DNA from: an uncultured Acetatifactor sp.
GTDB taxonomy: Bacteria; Bacillota; Clostridia; Lachnospirales; Lachnospiraceae
DNA length: 64,000 nucleotides
NCBI GenBank assembly: GCA_910577665.1
Contig: CAJTOJ010000002.1
Coordinates: 1-64,000, forward strand
Direction of reading: 5' to 3'
Shown: positions 1-9,066 of the stretch, piece by piece
Layout: the number at the start of each line of letters is the position of its first letter
Numbering within the stretch: position 1 is the stretch's first letter
The notes under the pieces: generated by a model
Told to the model about the DNA's origin: nothing
The model's database searches: none
Seen by the model: only the letters and a program-made list of their open reading frames with translations
Made by a program: the position numbers and the translations under genes

Positions 1-123
1 TCCATTTTCCCATTTGGATACAGCCTGGGGGCTTACCTGCAGCCGCTCTGCAAGGGCCTCTCCCGTAAGCTTCCGTTCTTTGCGCAGGGACGCAATTCTT
101 GTTCCGATTTTCTCTAAATCCAT
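1..123 (-). CDS. XRE-family HTH transcriptional regulator (partial, N-terminus only)
   Basis: The first 41 codons of a minus-strand gene run off the window edge. They read as a helix-turn-helix of the XRE/Cro-C1 class: an opening LEKIGTRIASLRKERKLT helix, then LAERLQVSPQAVSKWENG, the usual recognition helix ending in the W-E-N-G signature. An AGGAGGT-type ribosome-binding site lies at 131-136, just upstream of the ATG at 123. Known members bind operators as dimers; target and C-terminal domain are outside the window, so no role can be assigned. A possible -10 (TATAAT, minus strand) sits at 236-241 without a convincing -35. Confidence 0.85.
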   Translation of the reverse strand, partial: MDLEKIGTRIASLRKERKLTGEALAERLQVSPQAVSKWENG

Positions 124-414
124 CTGTGATACCTCCGCTCATAACCTTTTGTTCTGACTGCTTCACTGCCATAACCATATCATGGTTTTCTCACCAGTGT
201 GCCGTCTTGTTCTTTTTTCCCAGCGCTGTAAGTCCATTATAAACTGGCAGGTGCCCCATTACCATACAGGAAACAGGAAGTTACGGACACAAAAATCAAC
301 CTGTGGTTGTAAAACATATCAGTCTCACTAAGGAACTGTTATCCTGGTTATAAAATAGATTTCTTGCAAATGGCATGATACATGATATCACAGATACTTG
401 AGAAGAATTTTCCC

Positions 415-440
415 ATGAAAATAGAGACCCCGCGGTCTCT
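415..440 (-). terminator. Candidate Rho-independent terminator after the pgi 3' region
   Basis: A 7-bp GC-rich stem (423-429 paired with 434-440, loop 430-433) is followed on the minus strand by A-T-T-T-T-C. The U tract is short, so it is a modest terminator. It closes the structured segment at 474-662 and could end a pgi transcript or a separate small RNA. Confidence 0.5.
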
Positions 441-690
441 ACCAATCCAAATCAAATAATTCGTCAAAATCTATTATGCATCACGAGACCCTCTTTTCCA
501 TTGGTAGAGGAAAAAAGGGAACTGCCGTACCACGATGAACCCTCTCCGTCATAACAGCAGCCCCTATGGCTCCTCTACAGGCACGGCTTATAACCAGCCG
601 GCCTCATAAGGCCAACCGCTTTCACGGTTCTCCTGGCTCCGAAGGCAGTCAGCCTGGCATAAACCATACTAATTACCGATAATATCTTCT
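416..690 (-). ncRNA. Candidate structured RNA downstream of pgi
   Basis: There is no open gene between pgi and the regulator at the window start, but 474-662 has dense complementarity on the minus strand. A closing stem pairs GCATAA (657-662, plus strand) with TTATGC (474-479). An 8-bp stem pairs 571-578 with 504-511. Local hairpins include AACCG/CGGTT and GGCCT/AGGCC with 4-6 nt loops near 608-632. A terminator-like hairpin follows at 423-440. This organisation suits a small RNA of about 200-250 nt or a leader of the downstream gene. It does not match the T-box, SAM, cobalamin, FMN, SRP RNA, RNase P or tmRNA signatures as I know them. 6S RNA remains possible because it is weakly conserved in primary sequence. 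Confidence 0.4.
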
Positions 691-2269
691 AGATATGCAG
701 CAACTCACTGTACGCTTTCAGTGCTCCGTCCGTGTCATGGGCCAGCACCTTCTTGGCCAGGACTTTCCCCAGCTGTACCCCTTCCTGGTCAAAGCTGTTG
801 ATATTCCACACAAATCCCTGGAACATCACCTTGTTCTCAAAGTGGGATAACAGTGCGCCCAGAGCCTGGGGCGTCAGCTGTCCACCCACAATGATACTGG
901 AAGGACGTCCACCCTGGAAGTTTTTGTTACGGTTCTCATCCGCTTTTCCGCAGGCAAATGCCACGATCTGTGCCACCACATTGGCGCAGAGCTTCTGCTG
1001 GCTGGTGCTGTCCTGGATCACCACGTCCCTGCCCATCTGGCTGTCCTTAAAGCCCACGAACTGCAGGGGAATGATGTCGGTTCCCTGGTGGAGCAACTGG
1101 TAGAAGGAATGCTGTCCGTTGGTGCCCGGCTCCCCGAAGATCACAGGGCCGGTTACATACTCTACCGGCTCGCCAAAGCGGTTCACCGACTTGCCGTTGG
1201 ATTCCATGTCAAGCTGCTGCAGGTGTGCCGGGAAACGGCTCAAGGCCTGGGAATAAGGCAGCACCGCCGTATTCTGGTAGCCCAGCACATTCCTCTCGTA
1301 GATCCCGATCAAGGCGTCCAGCATAGCAGGATTCGTGTACATATCCTTGTTCCGTGCCAGCTTGTCCTCCTCTGCCGCACCCTCCAAAAACCGGGCAAAC
1401 ACCTCCGGGCCAAAGGCCAGGGACAGCACTGCACCGCCTACGCCGGAGGTGGAGGAGAAACGGCCTCCGATATAATCATCCATGAAGAAGGCTGCCAGGT
1501 AATCCTCGCTCTTTGCCAGGGGGGAAGTCTCACTGGTAACAGCGATCATATGTTTCGAAGGATCCAGGCCTGCATTCCGCAGGGCATCCTTCACAAAGGA
1601 CTCATTGGTCAAGGTCTCCAGGGTAGTGCCGGATTTGGACACCAGCACGAAAAGGGAGTGGGCCACATCAATGGTATGCAGTACGGCTGCTGCGTCATCC
1701 GGATCCACATTGCTGATGAACCTGGCCTCCATCTTGAAGGTATTGTTCACCCTGGCCCAGTTCTCCAGGGCCAGGTACATGGCGCGGGGACCTAAGTCAC
1801 TGCCGCCGATGCCGATCTGTACCACTGTGGTGAATTTCTCGCCTGCGGCGTTTGTAATCTCTCCATTGTGTACCTTATGGGCCAATTCTGCAATCTTGCG
1901 CTGCTGCTCCACATAGAAGCTGCGCTTGTCCACACCGTCAGCCACCACTGTCCCGCCAAGCTGTCCCCTGGTCATGTGGTGGAGCACCATGCGCTTCTCC
2001 CCGGTGTTGATCACCTCACCATTATACAGGGCCTCGAATTTCTCCGCAAGCTGGGTCTCCTCTGCCAGTTTTGCAAGCGCTCCCAGCACATCCTCATCCA
2101 CCTGCTTCGCAGCATAATTGTAGGAAAGTCCCGCTGCCATGGGGACACTGTACTTCCGCACACGCTCTGCACCGCCCTCCCCTGTCATGGCCTCTGCCAG
2201 CCTAGCAGGTGCCACCTCGCGCAGTTCCTGGTATGCGGGGATAGTATCCAAATTGTTCCAGGTAATCAT
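689..2269 (-). CDS. pgi: Glucose-6-phosphate isomerase
   Basis: Interconverts glucose 6-phosphate and fructose 6-phosphate in glycolysis/gluconeogenesis; cytosolic. The 526-residue product has the SIS-fold hallmarks: IGIGGSDLGPRA, the phosphate-binding VSKSGTTLET loop, GGRFSSTSGVG, and the C-terminal NGQHSFYQLLHQG segment with the catalytic His. The start is set at 2269 because GGAGGTCGGAGG lies immediately upstream of that ATG. The reading frame stays open upstream, but those extra residues come from a mobile element (2325-2505) and are not part of the protein. A consensus promoter lies beyond the element at 2515-2543, so the message has a leader of about 240 nt containing it. Confidence 0.97.
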   Translation of the reverse strand: MITWNNLDTIPAYQELREVAPARLAEAMTGEGGAERVRKYSVPMAAGLSYNYAAKQVDEDVLGALAKLAEETQLAEKFEALYNGEVINTGEKRMVLHHMTRGQLGGTVVADGVDKRSFYVEQQRKIAELAHKVHNGEITNAAGEKFTTVVQIGIGGSDLGPRAMYLALENWARVNNTFKMEARFISNVDPDDAAAVLHTIDVAHSLFVLVSKSGTTLETLTNESFVKDALRNAGLDPSKHMIAVTSETSPLAKSEDYLAAFFMDDYIGGRFSSTSGVGGAVLSLAFGPEVFARFLEGAAEEDKLARNKDMYTNPAMLDALIGIYERNVLGYQNTAVLPYSQALSRFPAHLQQLDMESNGKSVNRFGEPVEYVTGPVIFGEPGTNGQHSFYQLLHQGTDIIPLQFVGFKDSQMGRDVVIQDSTSQQKLCANVVAQIVAFACGKADENRNKNFQGGRPSSIIVGGQLTPQALGALLSHFENKVMFQGFVWNINSFDQEGVQLGKVLAKKVLAHDTDGALKAYSELLHI

Positions 2270-2324
2270 AATTGCCTCCGACCTCCTTAATCGTTTTGTG
2301 TCATGTGCCAGAACATTTTCCGGT

Positions 2325-2505
2325 AAAAGTTCAGCCCGCGCCATCCGCAAAATCGCGCTTACAGCGCTCCCCACCGCTCCGCGGTTCCTTTTTGCTCATT
2401 TATAGCTCAACTGTGCTGAGCTTGCGCTCCCTCAGTGGAAAGCGATAGATGAAAATTCGTGCAAGCACGATTTTCATTTATATGCTTTCCACTGGTTGAA
2501 CTTTT
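2325..2505 (+). repeat. MITE-like element, family 1 copy A, in the pgi leader
   Basis: A 181-bp sequence bounded by AAAAGTTCAGC and its inverse (TTGAACTTTT, one mismatch). The interior carries a second inverted repeat around TGAAAATTCGTGC / GCACGATTTTCA and a GTGGAAAGC / GCTTTCCAC pair, so the right half folds as a long hairpin. The same sequence recurs at 9740-9905 (opposite orientation) and 30528-30699 (same orientation). It codes for nothing convincing. No clear target duplication was found. It sits between the -10 box at 2515-2520 and the pgi start at 2269, so it is expected to be transcribed. Confidence 0.85.
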
Positions 2506-2514
2506 CACTATAAA

Positions 2515-2543
2515 ATTATACTATCAAACAGGCATGAATTCAA
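2515..2543 (-). promoter_or_regulatory. SigA-type promoter for pgi
   Basis: Read on the minus strand, TTGAAT (2538-2543), a 17-bp spacer and TATAAT (2515-2520). Initiation would fall near 2508, at the edge of the mobile element, giving pgi an element-containing leader. Confidence 0.7.
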
Positions 2544-2608
2544 GGCAAAAGTTTCTTTTCACGGCTTTACTATGGCACATCCAAAGCCGCTTCCCAGGCA
2601 GCTATATG

Positions 2609-2950
2609 TCAAACAGACTCAACCGTACAGCCTGTGGCGCCTCCCTTTTCCTCCTTCTCCACCCGCTCCCACCTGGCATATCCTTCCGAGATCTCCCGGA
2701 GAAAAGGAGAAGGCTCCTCCCCGCAGACCAGGATCAGTTCTTCTCTGGCCCTGGTCATACCCACATAACACAGGCGGCGTTCTTCCTCCCTGTCTACCTT
2801 CCCCTTGCCCGTTTCCAGAGGAAAGCGCCCTTTGTCCATGCCGTAGAGGAACACCACGGGAAATTCCAGACCCTTGGAACCGTGAAGGGTCATCAGCGTC
2901 ACGGCATCTGCCGTATACCTTCTGCCCCCGCTGCGCCTTACATTTCCTAC
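2609..2950 (-). pseudogene. UvrD/PcrA-family helicase remnant (C-terminal motifs only)
   Basis: The frame encodes only the last part of a superfamily 1 helicase: TLHGSKGLEFPVVFLYG (motif V) and EEERRLCYVGMTRAREEL (motif VI). Motifs I-IV, which hold the ATP-binding site, are missing. A stop codon at 2951-2953 closes the frame upstream, right where the neighbouring gene ends (2947), so the 5' part was lost at this junction. No start codon with a ribosome-binding site fits a functional protein. Intact relatives unwind DNA in repair. I read this as a non-functional fragment. Confidence 0.75.
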
Positions 2951-3939
2951 TCAACTCCATTGTTTTCCATGTATTGTCTCAAAAAATCCAACACCTCTAT
3001 GGTGCAGTCCACCACACGGTTATGGCTGTAATGCCTGTTACAGGAAAAGTATCCAAAATACCCCCAGGGATCCTTTACCTGGGAACCCCAGTCCCAGAGC
3101 CCGTCCTCACGGGCATTCTCCAGGAGCCATTCCACGGCATCTGCCAGATAGAGGCCGGAACCCTTAAACTGGTTGATATAGCGGAATGTCTTGAACCATC
3201 TCCTGGTTTTATTGTACACAAAGGTTTCCGGGAGCCGGTCCGGGGTCTTGTCCCAGAGATGGCCATTCCGGGAAGCATGTCCTCCCAAGTGCCGCAGCAT
3301 GGCATCCTCCAGGGAATCATCTATTTCCCCCCGCCTCTTGAGCAGCAACTCGCTCTGCATAGGCACCAGCCGGTCTTCCCTGGTAAGAAACACCTCATGC
3401 TGGGCGGCCCGGTCCTTCTCATAGGAATACTCCCCATCCTCATAGGCCCTGCCAGCAATATACCGCCACTGGTGCCAGGTTTCGTCACACAGGGGGGATC
3501 CCGGCGAAATGGCTTCCATTAGGTTACAGACCGTAGCCCGGTGCCAGGGAAGCGCCCTTTCATTTTTCTCCCAGGGCTTCTCCCGGCTGGTGCCAAGGAG
3601 CAGTTCCTGGAGATACTCCCTGGCCATAAACAGGATATCCCGATCCTCCAGTGTAAGCCCGATATACAGACAACGCTCGATTCCCACGCCGGAGGTGGGG
3701 ATCCTGGCCTTCACGGAATAGTCCTTGGACTGCAGCCTCCCCCAGCCGCCATTTTCATCCTGTGTCTGATACATCTCCTCCACAATATCACTTTTTAAGA
3801 AATCCTTCCGCAACAGGGACAGTCCCCGATCCTCGTAGGGCGTGCCCAGCAGGGTAAATTTAACCTTGTATTGGACTGCAGGGTAGTCACAAAATGCAAG
3901 AAGGGCCTTCGCATGCCTGCAAAACATGTCATGTGTCAT
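2947..3939 (-). CDS. Uncharacterised protein with alpha-toroid-like QDENGGWG motif
   Basis: About 330 residues, soluble, rich in aromatic and charged residues (many W, Y, H), no signal peptide or membrane segment. A QTQDENGGWG segment resembles the QxxxGGWG motif of prenyltransferase/squalene-cyclase-like alpha/alpha toroids, and a second run near the C-terminus (ENAREDGLWDWGSQ) has the same flavour, so a helical toroid is a reasonable guess. I do not recognise the family and assign no activity. The start at 3939 is preferred because GGAGGGGG lies upstream; an in-frame ATG at 3981 would add 14 residues with a poorer site. The stop abuts the helicase remnant. Confidence 0.6.
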   Translation of the reverse strand: MTHDMFCRHAKALLAFCDYPAVQYKVKFTLLGTPYEDRGLSLLRKDFLKSDIVEEMYQTQDENGGWGRLQSKDYSVKARIPTSGVGIERCLYIGLTLEDRDILFMAREYLQELLLGTSREKPWEKNERALPWHRATVCNLMEAISPGSPLCDETWHQWRYIAGRAYEDGEYSYEKDRAAQHEVFLTREDRLVPMQSELLLKRRGEIDDSLEDAMLRHLGGHASRNGHLWDKTPDRLPETFVYNKTRRWFKTFRYINQFKGSGLYLADAVEWLLENAREDGLWDWGSQVKDPWGYFGYFSCNRHYSHNRVVDCTIEVLDFLRQYMENNGVE

Positions 3940-4042
3940 CCCAGGTGTCCCCCTCCATCTGTCACATATTGTCCTATTCATAAAAACCCCATCCGGGTCA
4001 GTCCAATGGGGTTAGAAATACCAATATAGCTTTCTGCCATGC

Positions 4043-4573
4043 CTACAGATACATTTTGGCTGCTTCCTCTGTCAAATGGAACTTTTCCTGGATTTTATCC
4101 AGAATTATGCTGTCCGTAATTTCTAAATCCCTTAATGCTGATACCATGGCTATTATCCCTTCCTGCCTTCCTTCCTGTCTTCCTTTCTGTCTTCCTTCCC
4201 GTCTTCCTTCCTGTCTTCCCTTCTCAATTCCTTTCTCTTCCACACCCTTACTCAAATTACACATAAGCGATACCTCACTCTCTAACATCTGCGTCATTTT
4301 AATACGGAATTCCTTCTCTAGTATCTGACATTTATCCTTTGAACCCGTCTCTGTGGATAGAAGGATATTTAACAATTTTAACACATCTGTATTAGAATTT
4401 TCCTCTTTCCCAAGGCCTATCATAACAGCCGCCATCAGATCATAATCTTCCTTTCGCTCTTTTACATTGCCCACCAGATTTTCTTCTGCAATGTAGTAGC
4501 GGGTAATACTGTTCTCTCGACTCTTTGGGGGATTACTAACAGGCCACATATATTTATCTCCCGGCTTTTCCAT
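4043..4573 (-). pseudogene. PD-(D/E)XK (Rpn-like) family transposase/nuclease, C-terminal remnant
   Basis: The 176-codon frame matches the C-terminal half of Rpn/PF12784-type proteins: an acidic helical segment, the EEEVSxMCNLSKGVEEKG-like stretch, then the low-complexity Arg/Gly/Gln/Glu repeat (GRQEGRREGRQKG...) and a final helix ending AAKMYL. The N-terminal nuclease core is absent, and upstream sequence is closed by a stop in this frame. Full members are about 300 residues and are associated with DNA cleavage and recombination. I therefore call a truncated remnant. Two other remnants of this class lie at 9067-9300 and 10939-11211. Confidence 0.65.
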
Positions 4574-4730
4574 CTGGAATTCATCACGGGTTTGTCACAC
4601 AAAAAACGTGCGAAAGCATCTCTCGGCGTCACAATAAGCAGTAACAGATCGACCCACAGGGAAATGAAACCAATACAGATAGAGTGACTCTCTACTGCCA
4701 TTTACAGTGCTCTTCCTAACACAGGCTGTC

Positions 4731-6092
4731 CTAACGTTTCCTGCCATATCCGGTAATCACCGCCACGGCCAGGATCCCCAGCATACAAAGGGAATAAAAG
4801 TTCACCAGGGGGATGGATGCAGGCGCCACCGCAAAGCCCTCCCCGAACTGGGCGGACTGCTGGGCCGGAATCACACAGTGTACTGTCCAGGGGGCCAGGA
4901 AGCAGAACACACAGCCTGTGCAGTCCAGCAGGTTGGCCCGGCGGTACCGGTCTACCCCCGCTTTCTCCCCGATCTCATTTACCAGATCCCCAAGGGCCAC
5001 GATTGCCACGGAAATGACCCCTGTCACCATACTCAATATCCCCGTGGAAAGCACAATGGCTGTCTCCGTGCTGCGTTCACTCTTTGCAAAGCGGGACAGG
5101 AACACTCCTACATCCTCAAAGAGACCGCTGCGCTCCACTACCCCAAGAAGGGCGAATACTGCAATCAGCATGGCCACCGTACCTGCAGTTCCCGTGATGG
5201 CCTCTATGATAGCCCCGGACACGGCAAATCCACCGGGAAAGGAAATGAGCTTATCCACCGTGTATATACCAGAAAGCAGTCCTGCGGCAATCCCCGCCAG
5301 GATCCCCCAGGAAAGGGCAGTAATCAAGTGCTTTTTCATCAGACACAGGACGATAATCACCGCAGGCAACACCAGCATGACCAGGCTGACCGGATGAGCC
5401 TCACCAGCTGCCACTGTGGCTGCCGCCCCCGCCTCTGTTGTCCTGGAGAACAGCAGGAACAGCACAAGGGCACCCGCCGCTGCAGGCAGGCTGTAACGCA
5501 TCCTGGTCTTCACCACGGTACCAAGATCCGCATGCTGTGTGGCAGAGGAAGCGATGGTAGTGTCCGAGATAGGTCCCAGGTTGTCGCCGAAGGCCGCCCC
5601 CGACACAATGGCACCGATCATATATTCCGGCGCTGCCCCCGCCATCACTCCCACCGGGAACAGAATCGGGATCACCACAAAATAGGTTCCCACCGAAGTT
5701 CCTGTTGCAAAGGCCAGCAGGCAGGTGATAAGGAAGGAAGCCGCCACAAAAAGCTTACCTGTGAAGCCTGCCGCCACCACATAGACTGCAATGGTCTGTA
5801 CCACACCGCTGGCTGAAATCAGCTTACCCGAAATCGCAGCCAGCATCACTGCCATCACAATCACCCCGAACATGGGCTTGCTTAACCCATATACCAATGC
5901 TTCCCCGTATGCCTTTTCATCCTTTACAAAAAGAACCCCTGCCACCAGTGCCGCGAAAAAGGCCAGCACATATCCGTTCACATTGGACTGGCTGAATGCT
6001 GCCCACAAGATCATGGCAGCCGCTACAATGAGCGGCACAAATTTCCCAAATTTTCCAAAACGCAATACTATCCTCTTCACTTTCTGCTTCAT
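4731..6092 (-). CDS. NhaC-family Na+/H+ antiporter-like transporter
   Basis: A 453-residue integral membrane protein with roughly 11-12 hydrophobic helices. The conserved core FATGTSVGTYFVV and GAAFGDNLGPISDTTIASSA is the signature of the NhaC/ion-transporter superfamily; the Asp residues in the latter probably take part in cation coupling. Related proteins exchange Na+ for protons, or in some cases malate/lactate, so the exact substrate is open. The start at 6092 has GGAG just upstream. It lies 15 bp downstream of the P-loop gene, so the two are probably co-transcribed. Confidence 0.85.
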   Translation of the reverse strand: MKQKVKRIVLRFGKFGKFVPLIVAAAMILWAAFSQSNVNGYVLAFFAALVAGVLFVKDEKAYGEALVYGLSKPMFGVIVMAVMLAAISGKLISASGVVQTIAVYVVAAGFTGKLFVAASFLITCLLAFATGTSVGTYFVVIPILFPVGVMAGAAPEYMIGAIVSGAAFGDNLGPISDTTIASSATQHADLGTVVKTRMRYSLPAAAGALVLFLLFSRTTEAGAAATVAAGEAHPVSLVMLVLPAVIIVLCLMKKHLITALSWGILAGIAAGLLSGIYTVDKLISFPGGFAVSGAIIEAITGTAGTVAMLIAVFALLGVVERSGLFEDVGVFLSRFAKSERSTETAIVLSTGILSMVTGVISVAIVALGDLVNEIGEKAGVDRYRRANLLDCTGCVFCFLAPWTVHCVIPAQQSAQFGEGFAVAPASIPLVNFYSLCMLGILAVAVITGYGRKR

Positions 6093-6107
6093 CTCCCTGC
6101 ACTCCTC

Positions 6108-6665
6108 CTAGAGGGCCCCTTTTGCCCTTTCCTGGAGTTCATACTTTCCCATTTTCCCGGTAATCCAATGATGCGCCATTTCAGAAGCCTGTTCTGGTGA
6201 AAGGCCAGAGGTGTCCAGCAAGGTGACAGGCGGCGAAATCATGGCAGCGTTTTCCTTCAGCCAGCCATTGAATGCAAGGGAACTTTTTATCCATTCTTCA
6301 TCCGTCACCTTCCGGCCATTGCGCATACGCTCTTCCAGGGCCGTATCCTCGCAGACCACTGCAAGATAGTATATATCCGAGAACCATTCTCTTTCCGGAT
6401 GGTTCTCAAATTGCTTCGGGACTGCACATCCGCATAAAACAACAGGCTTGCCGATCTGGGAAATGCAGGCACATGTTCTCATACACAAGCGGCGGTAAGC
6501 ACAATAGTCATCGCCTGGCGTATTGTACACCTCATTCCACAGCAGATCGCTTTCCATGACAATATAGTCTTTTTCATGGATGAATAATTGCTCGCAAAGA
6601 GTAGATTTCCCCACACATGATGCACCTGTAATAATGAATAATGGTTGTCTGTTGGTTGGTTTCAC
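6108..6665 (-). CDS. P-loop nucleoside-kinase-like protein
   Basis: A 185-residue soluble protein beginning with a beta strand and a Walker A motif, IITGASCVGKSTLCE (about residues 11-25). An acidic ESDLLW stretch follows, which could be a Walker-B-like or base-binding region. A RMRNGRKVTDEEW segment resembles the lid of small-molecule kinases (AAA_33/CPT-like). Such proteins phosphorylate nucleosides, antibiotics or other small molecules; the substrate cannot be read here. Translation starts at a GTG (6663-6665) with a strong GGAGGAGG site immediately upstream. It precedes the antiporter by 15 bp. Confidence 0.65.
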   Translation of the reverse strand: MKPTNRQPLFIITGASCVGKSTLCEQLFIHEKDYIVMESDLLWNEVYNTPGDDYCAYRRLCMRTCACISQIGKPVVLCGCAVPKQFENHPEREWFSDIYYLAVVCEDTALEERMRNGRKVTDEEWIKSSLAFNGWLKENAAMISPPVTLLDTSGLSPEQASEMAHHWITGKMGKYELQERAKGAL

Positions 6666-6717
6666 AAGCCTCCTCCTTCACGGGACTTCCTTGATTACAC
6701 TATCCATATGGACATCC

Positions 6718-7194
6718 TCAAAGATCTCCAGATATTGATTGCCTTCTCTTTGTTTCATCCAAAACTTCCATGACTTTATCATACTTTTCCCTGTAATATT
6801 CTGCACTGCCCGGGGACAACTTCTGAAAACTTCTCATCAACTTATTTTTTACAAACTCCCTGCCTTCTTCTATTCCCATACCTTTCTCCACATACGCCAG
6901 ATACAGCAGTCCCGGGACATTATAAAAATGTGAAATCGCATCCGCATCTGCGACACATATTTCTTCTACTTTGTCCCTTTCATAATGGACGCTCCCTCTG
7001 TGCTTTTTAATGCAATCTTGTACCAAAGCAATTTTCTCATCATCATAGTTAAATCCTTTCAAAATACCATAAGCCATTTCTGCCCCATGGATATGGTGCT
7101 GTTCATATAAGCGATACTCTGTAACAGAAGCAATATCATGCAGCCATGCCTGGATTGCCGACCTGTTTATCTTTTCCGTTCTCATCTCATCCAC
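6718..7194 (-). CDS. HD-domain protein, apparently N-terminally short
   Basis: The 158-residue product contains AWLHDIASV (HD pair), EQHHIHGAEMA, KKHRG and ADADAISHF, the metal-ligand pattern of HD phosphohydrolases. Family members normally have about 40-60 residues before the HD pair, including a first His ligand in an H-x-x-R motif. Here the HD pair is only about 20 residues from the proposed GTG start (7194), and the frame is closed upstream. The protein is therefore either an unusually short variant or a 5'-truncated pseudogene. HD enzymes hydrolyse nucleotides or cyclic nucleotides; no substrate can be proposed. Confidence 0.6.
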   Translation of the reverse strand: MDEMRTEKINRSAIQAWLHDIASVTEYRLYEQHHIHGAEMAYGILKGFNYDDEKIALVQDCIKKHRGSVHYERDKVEEICVADADAISHFYNVPGLLYLAYVEKGMGIEEGREFVKNKLMRSFQKLSPGSAEYYREKYDKVMEVLDETKRRQSISGDL

Positions 7195-7388
7195 TATCTC
7201 TATCCCGGTTCCACTCCCATCGGCACATTATCTTTCCTATCGCCTATTCATAGTTTTGCCCTGTCGCCACAACCTACATAGGCTTCAGATTCTTATTGAG
7301 CCTGTCCACCATCCAGGCAATCCGCTTTTCCCGTATTACACCCAAATGTGAAAATCCTCATATGCTATTCTGTCAGGCAGCCTTCGCC

Positions 7389-8555
7389 TTAACCCTGGAA
7401 AAAATGCCTCCACAATCCGTCAAAAAGCACCAGCACTGCCAGAAAGCAGATATTGCTCACCGTGAAAACAGCGATATATGCTCCCTTGCGGGCACCCTCT
7501 TCCTTCGCCACATATTTGTAGGAAATCAGACTGGCCATGGAGGCAATCAGCGTCCCAAGCCCGCCCAGATTCACGCCCACCACAAGCCTCCCATAATCCT
7601 CCGTGAAACCCGACAGCAGCAGCCCCGCAGGCACGTTGCTGATAACCTGGCTGGCAGCGATGCCGGCATACACCTCCCTGCCAGCTACCACCTTCTGCAG
7701 GAAATCCCGGAAAGCCGGAATCCTCCCTACATTCCCGATAAAGATAAAGAATCCCACAAATGTCAGCAGCAGCGAATAGTCCACCTTCGCCAATAGTTTC
7801 CTGTCCCGGAACACCACCGCCGCCAGGACGCTTCCCAGTACCATCTGCCAGGGCAGCACATGGGCCACCGTCAGCAGACAGAGCAAAAACAGCGCCAGGT
7901 AGATCCACAGTGAAAGCAAGTCTGCCTTTGACCGCAAAAACCCTGCCTCCCCTGCTTCAAGCCCTTCTGCCAGGGGCTTGTGCCCATCAGCACATCCTCT
8001 GCCCAGGACCACTCCCCAGGCCAGCAAAAAGACCAGCGAAACCATTGTATAGGGCAGCATCAGCGCAAGGAAGCTTCCCAGGGACATCCCGGCCCTGCCA
8101 TAGAGATACAGGTTCTGGGGATTTCCTATGGGCGTCAGCATGCTGCCCAGGTTGGCGGCTATGGTCTGCATGGCCACCAGGGGCAGGGCCAGCCTTTGCC
8201 TCTGTTCCCCATCGGTCATGGCCAGCACGGTAAAGGTAAAAGGCACAAAGGTGATCAGCGCCACATCATTGGTAATCAGCATGCTGGAGAAAAAGCTCAG
8301 CAGCAAAAGCACCAGCACAAGGCCACGGGAACCTTTTACTTTTCCCAAAAGCCTCCTGGCAATCCATCCGAATACCCCTATCTTCTGCAATCCGGCCATG
8401 ACACTCATCAAACAGAACAGGATTGCCAGCGTCCGCACATCTATGTATGACGCATACCCCCGATCCGGCGGCACAATACAGGCTGACAGAAGGGCCAACA
8501 GCAATGCCACACAAAGCACTGCTTCTTTTTTCATAAAATCAATCGCCTTTTTCAT
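7389..8555 (-). CDS. SLC13/ArsB-type anion permease
   Basis: A 388-residue membrane protein with about 10-11 hydrophobic helices. LITNDVALITFVPFT in the first half and NLGSMLTPIGNPQNLYLY are the paired re-entrant-loop signatures of the ArsB/CitM/NhaD (ion transporter) superfamily. Members move arsenite, citrate, dicarboxylates or Na+. No arsenic genes are adjacent, so an organic or inorganic anion is equally likely. The start at 8555 has GAGGACAT upstream. Length is slightly below typical ArsB (about 425), but both halves are complete. Confidence 0.8.
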   Translation of the reverse strand: MKKAIDFMKKEAVLCVALLLALLSACIVPPDRGYASYIDVRTLAILFCLMSVMAGLQKIGVFGWIARRLLGKVKGSRGLVLVLLLLSFFSSMLITNDVALITFVPFTFTVLAMTDGEQRQRLALPLVAMQTIAANLGSMLTPIGNPQNLYLYGRAGMSLGSFLALMLPYTMVSLVFLLAWGVVLGRGCADGHKPLAEGLEAGEAGFLRSKADLLSLWIYLALFLLCLLTVAHVLPWQMVLGSVLAAVVFRDRKLLAKVDYSLLLTFVGFFIFIGNVGRIPAFRDFLQKVVAGREVYAGIAASQVISNVPAGLLLSGFTEDYGRLVVGVNLGGLGTLIASMASLISYKYVAKEEGARKGAYIAVFTVSNICFLAVLVLFDGLWRHFFQG

Positions 8556-8592
8556 ATGTCCTCTTTCCGTGGGAATCCCTAAGGCTACAGTC

Positions 8593-9041
8593 TTACCTGC
8601 CTTTTTCCATCACATAATTTGTAAGTAAAATCCCCTGCCGCTCCACCTGTTGTTCTTTTATCACCCTATAACCTCTTTTTTCAAAAAAGGCCTTGCCGTG
8701 ACAGAGGCGTGGGTGATGATGTTCCCCGGGATCTCCTGTTCCAGCCGGTTGCAGATAGCCGTGGCAACCCCTCTGCCCTGGTAATCCGCATGAACATATA
8801 AGCGGTCCAGATAACCTGTCCTGTCTATATCCCCGAATCCCACGACAACGTCCCCCCAAACGGCAACGATGCTGTAATGTTCCCGAAAGGACCGGTCCCA
8901 TTCCTCCAGGTCCACCCAGCCTGTGGCCCATACATCCAATTGCTCTTCCGTATAGTCCCTGGCATTCACTCTGTGGACCGTATCATAAAAAAGCTTCGCC
9001 AGAATCTTACAATCCGGCCCCTGGTATTCTCTTATCCACAT
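8593..9041 (-). pseudogene. GNAT-family acetyltransferase, frameshifted
   Basis: The start (MWIREYQGPD, ATG at 9041 with GGGGGAG upstream) leads into a GNAT fold: LDRLYVHADYQGRGVATAI is the acetyl-CoA-binding motif A. At the six-T run on the minus strand (plus 8683-8688) the frame breaks. The continuation, FEKRGYRVIKEQQ...LLTNYVMEK, lies in the other frame and ends at 8593. One extra T restores a normal protein of about 149 residues. Either a real slippage mutation or an under-called homopolymer would explain it. The substrate is unknown. Confidence 0.8.
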
Positions 9042-9066
9042 GTCGCTCCCCCTTTTTTCGGAAAAA

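Noticed and set aside
474..662. T-box, SAM, cobalamin, SRP RNA, RNase P or tmRNA identity for the structured segment
   Set aside because: Their conserved sequence blocks are not present; left as an unassigned candidate.
2270..2374. N-terminal extension of glucose-6-phosphate isomerase
   Set aside because: Encoded partly by the family 1 element; the family start and ribosome-binding site lie at 2269.
4462..4701. A 79-codon frame upstream of the Rpn-like C-terminal remnant
   Set aside because: No recognisable family similarity and no convincing start; it could be the decayed 5' part of the same gene but I cannot show it.
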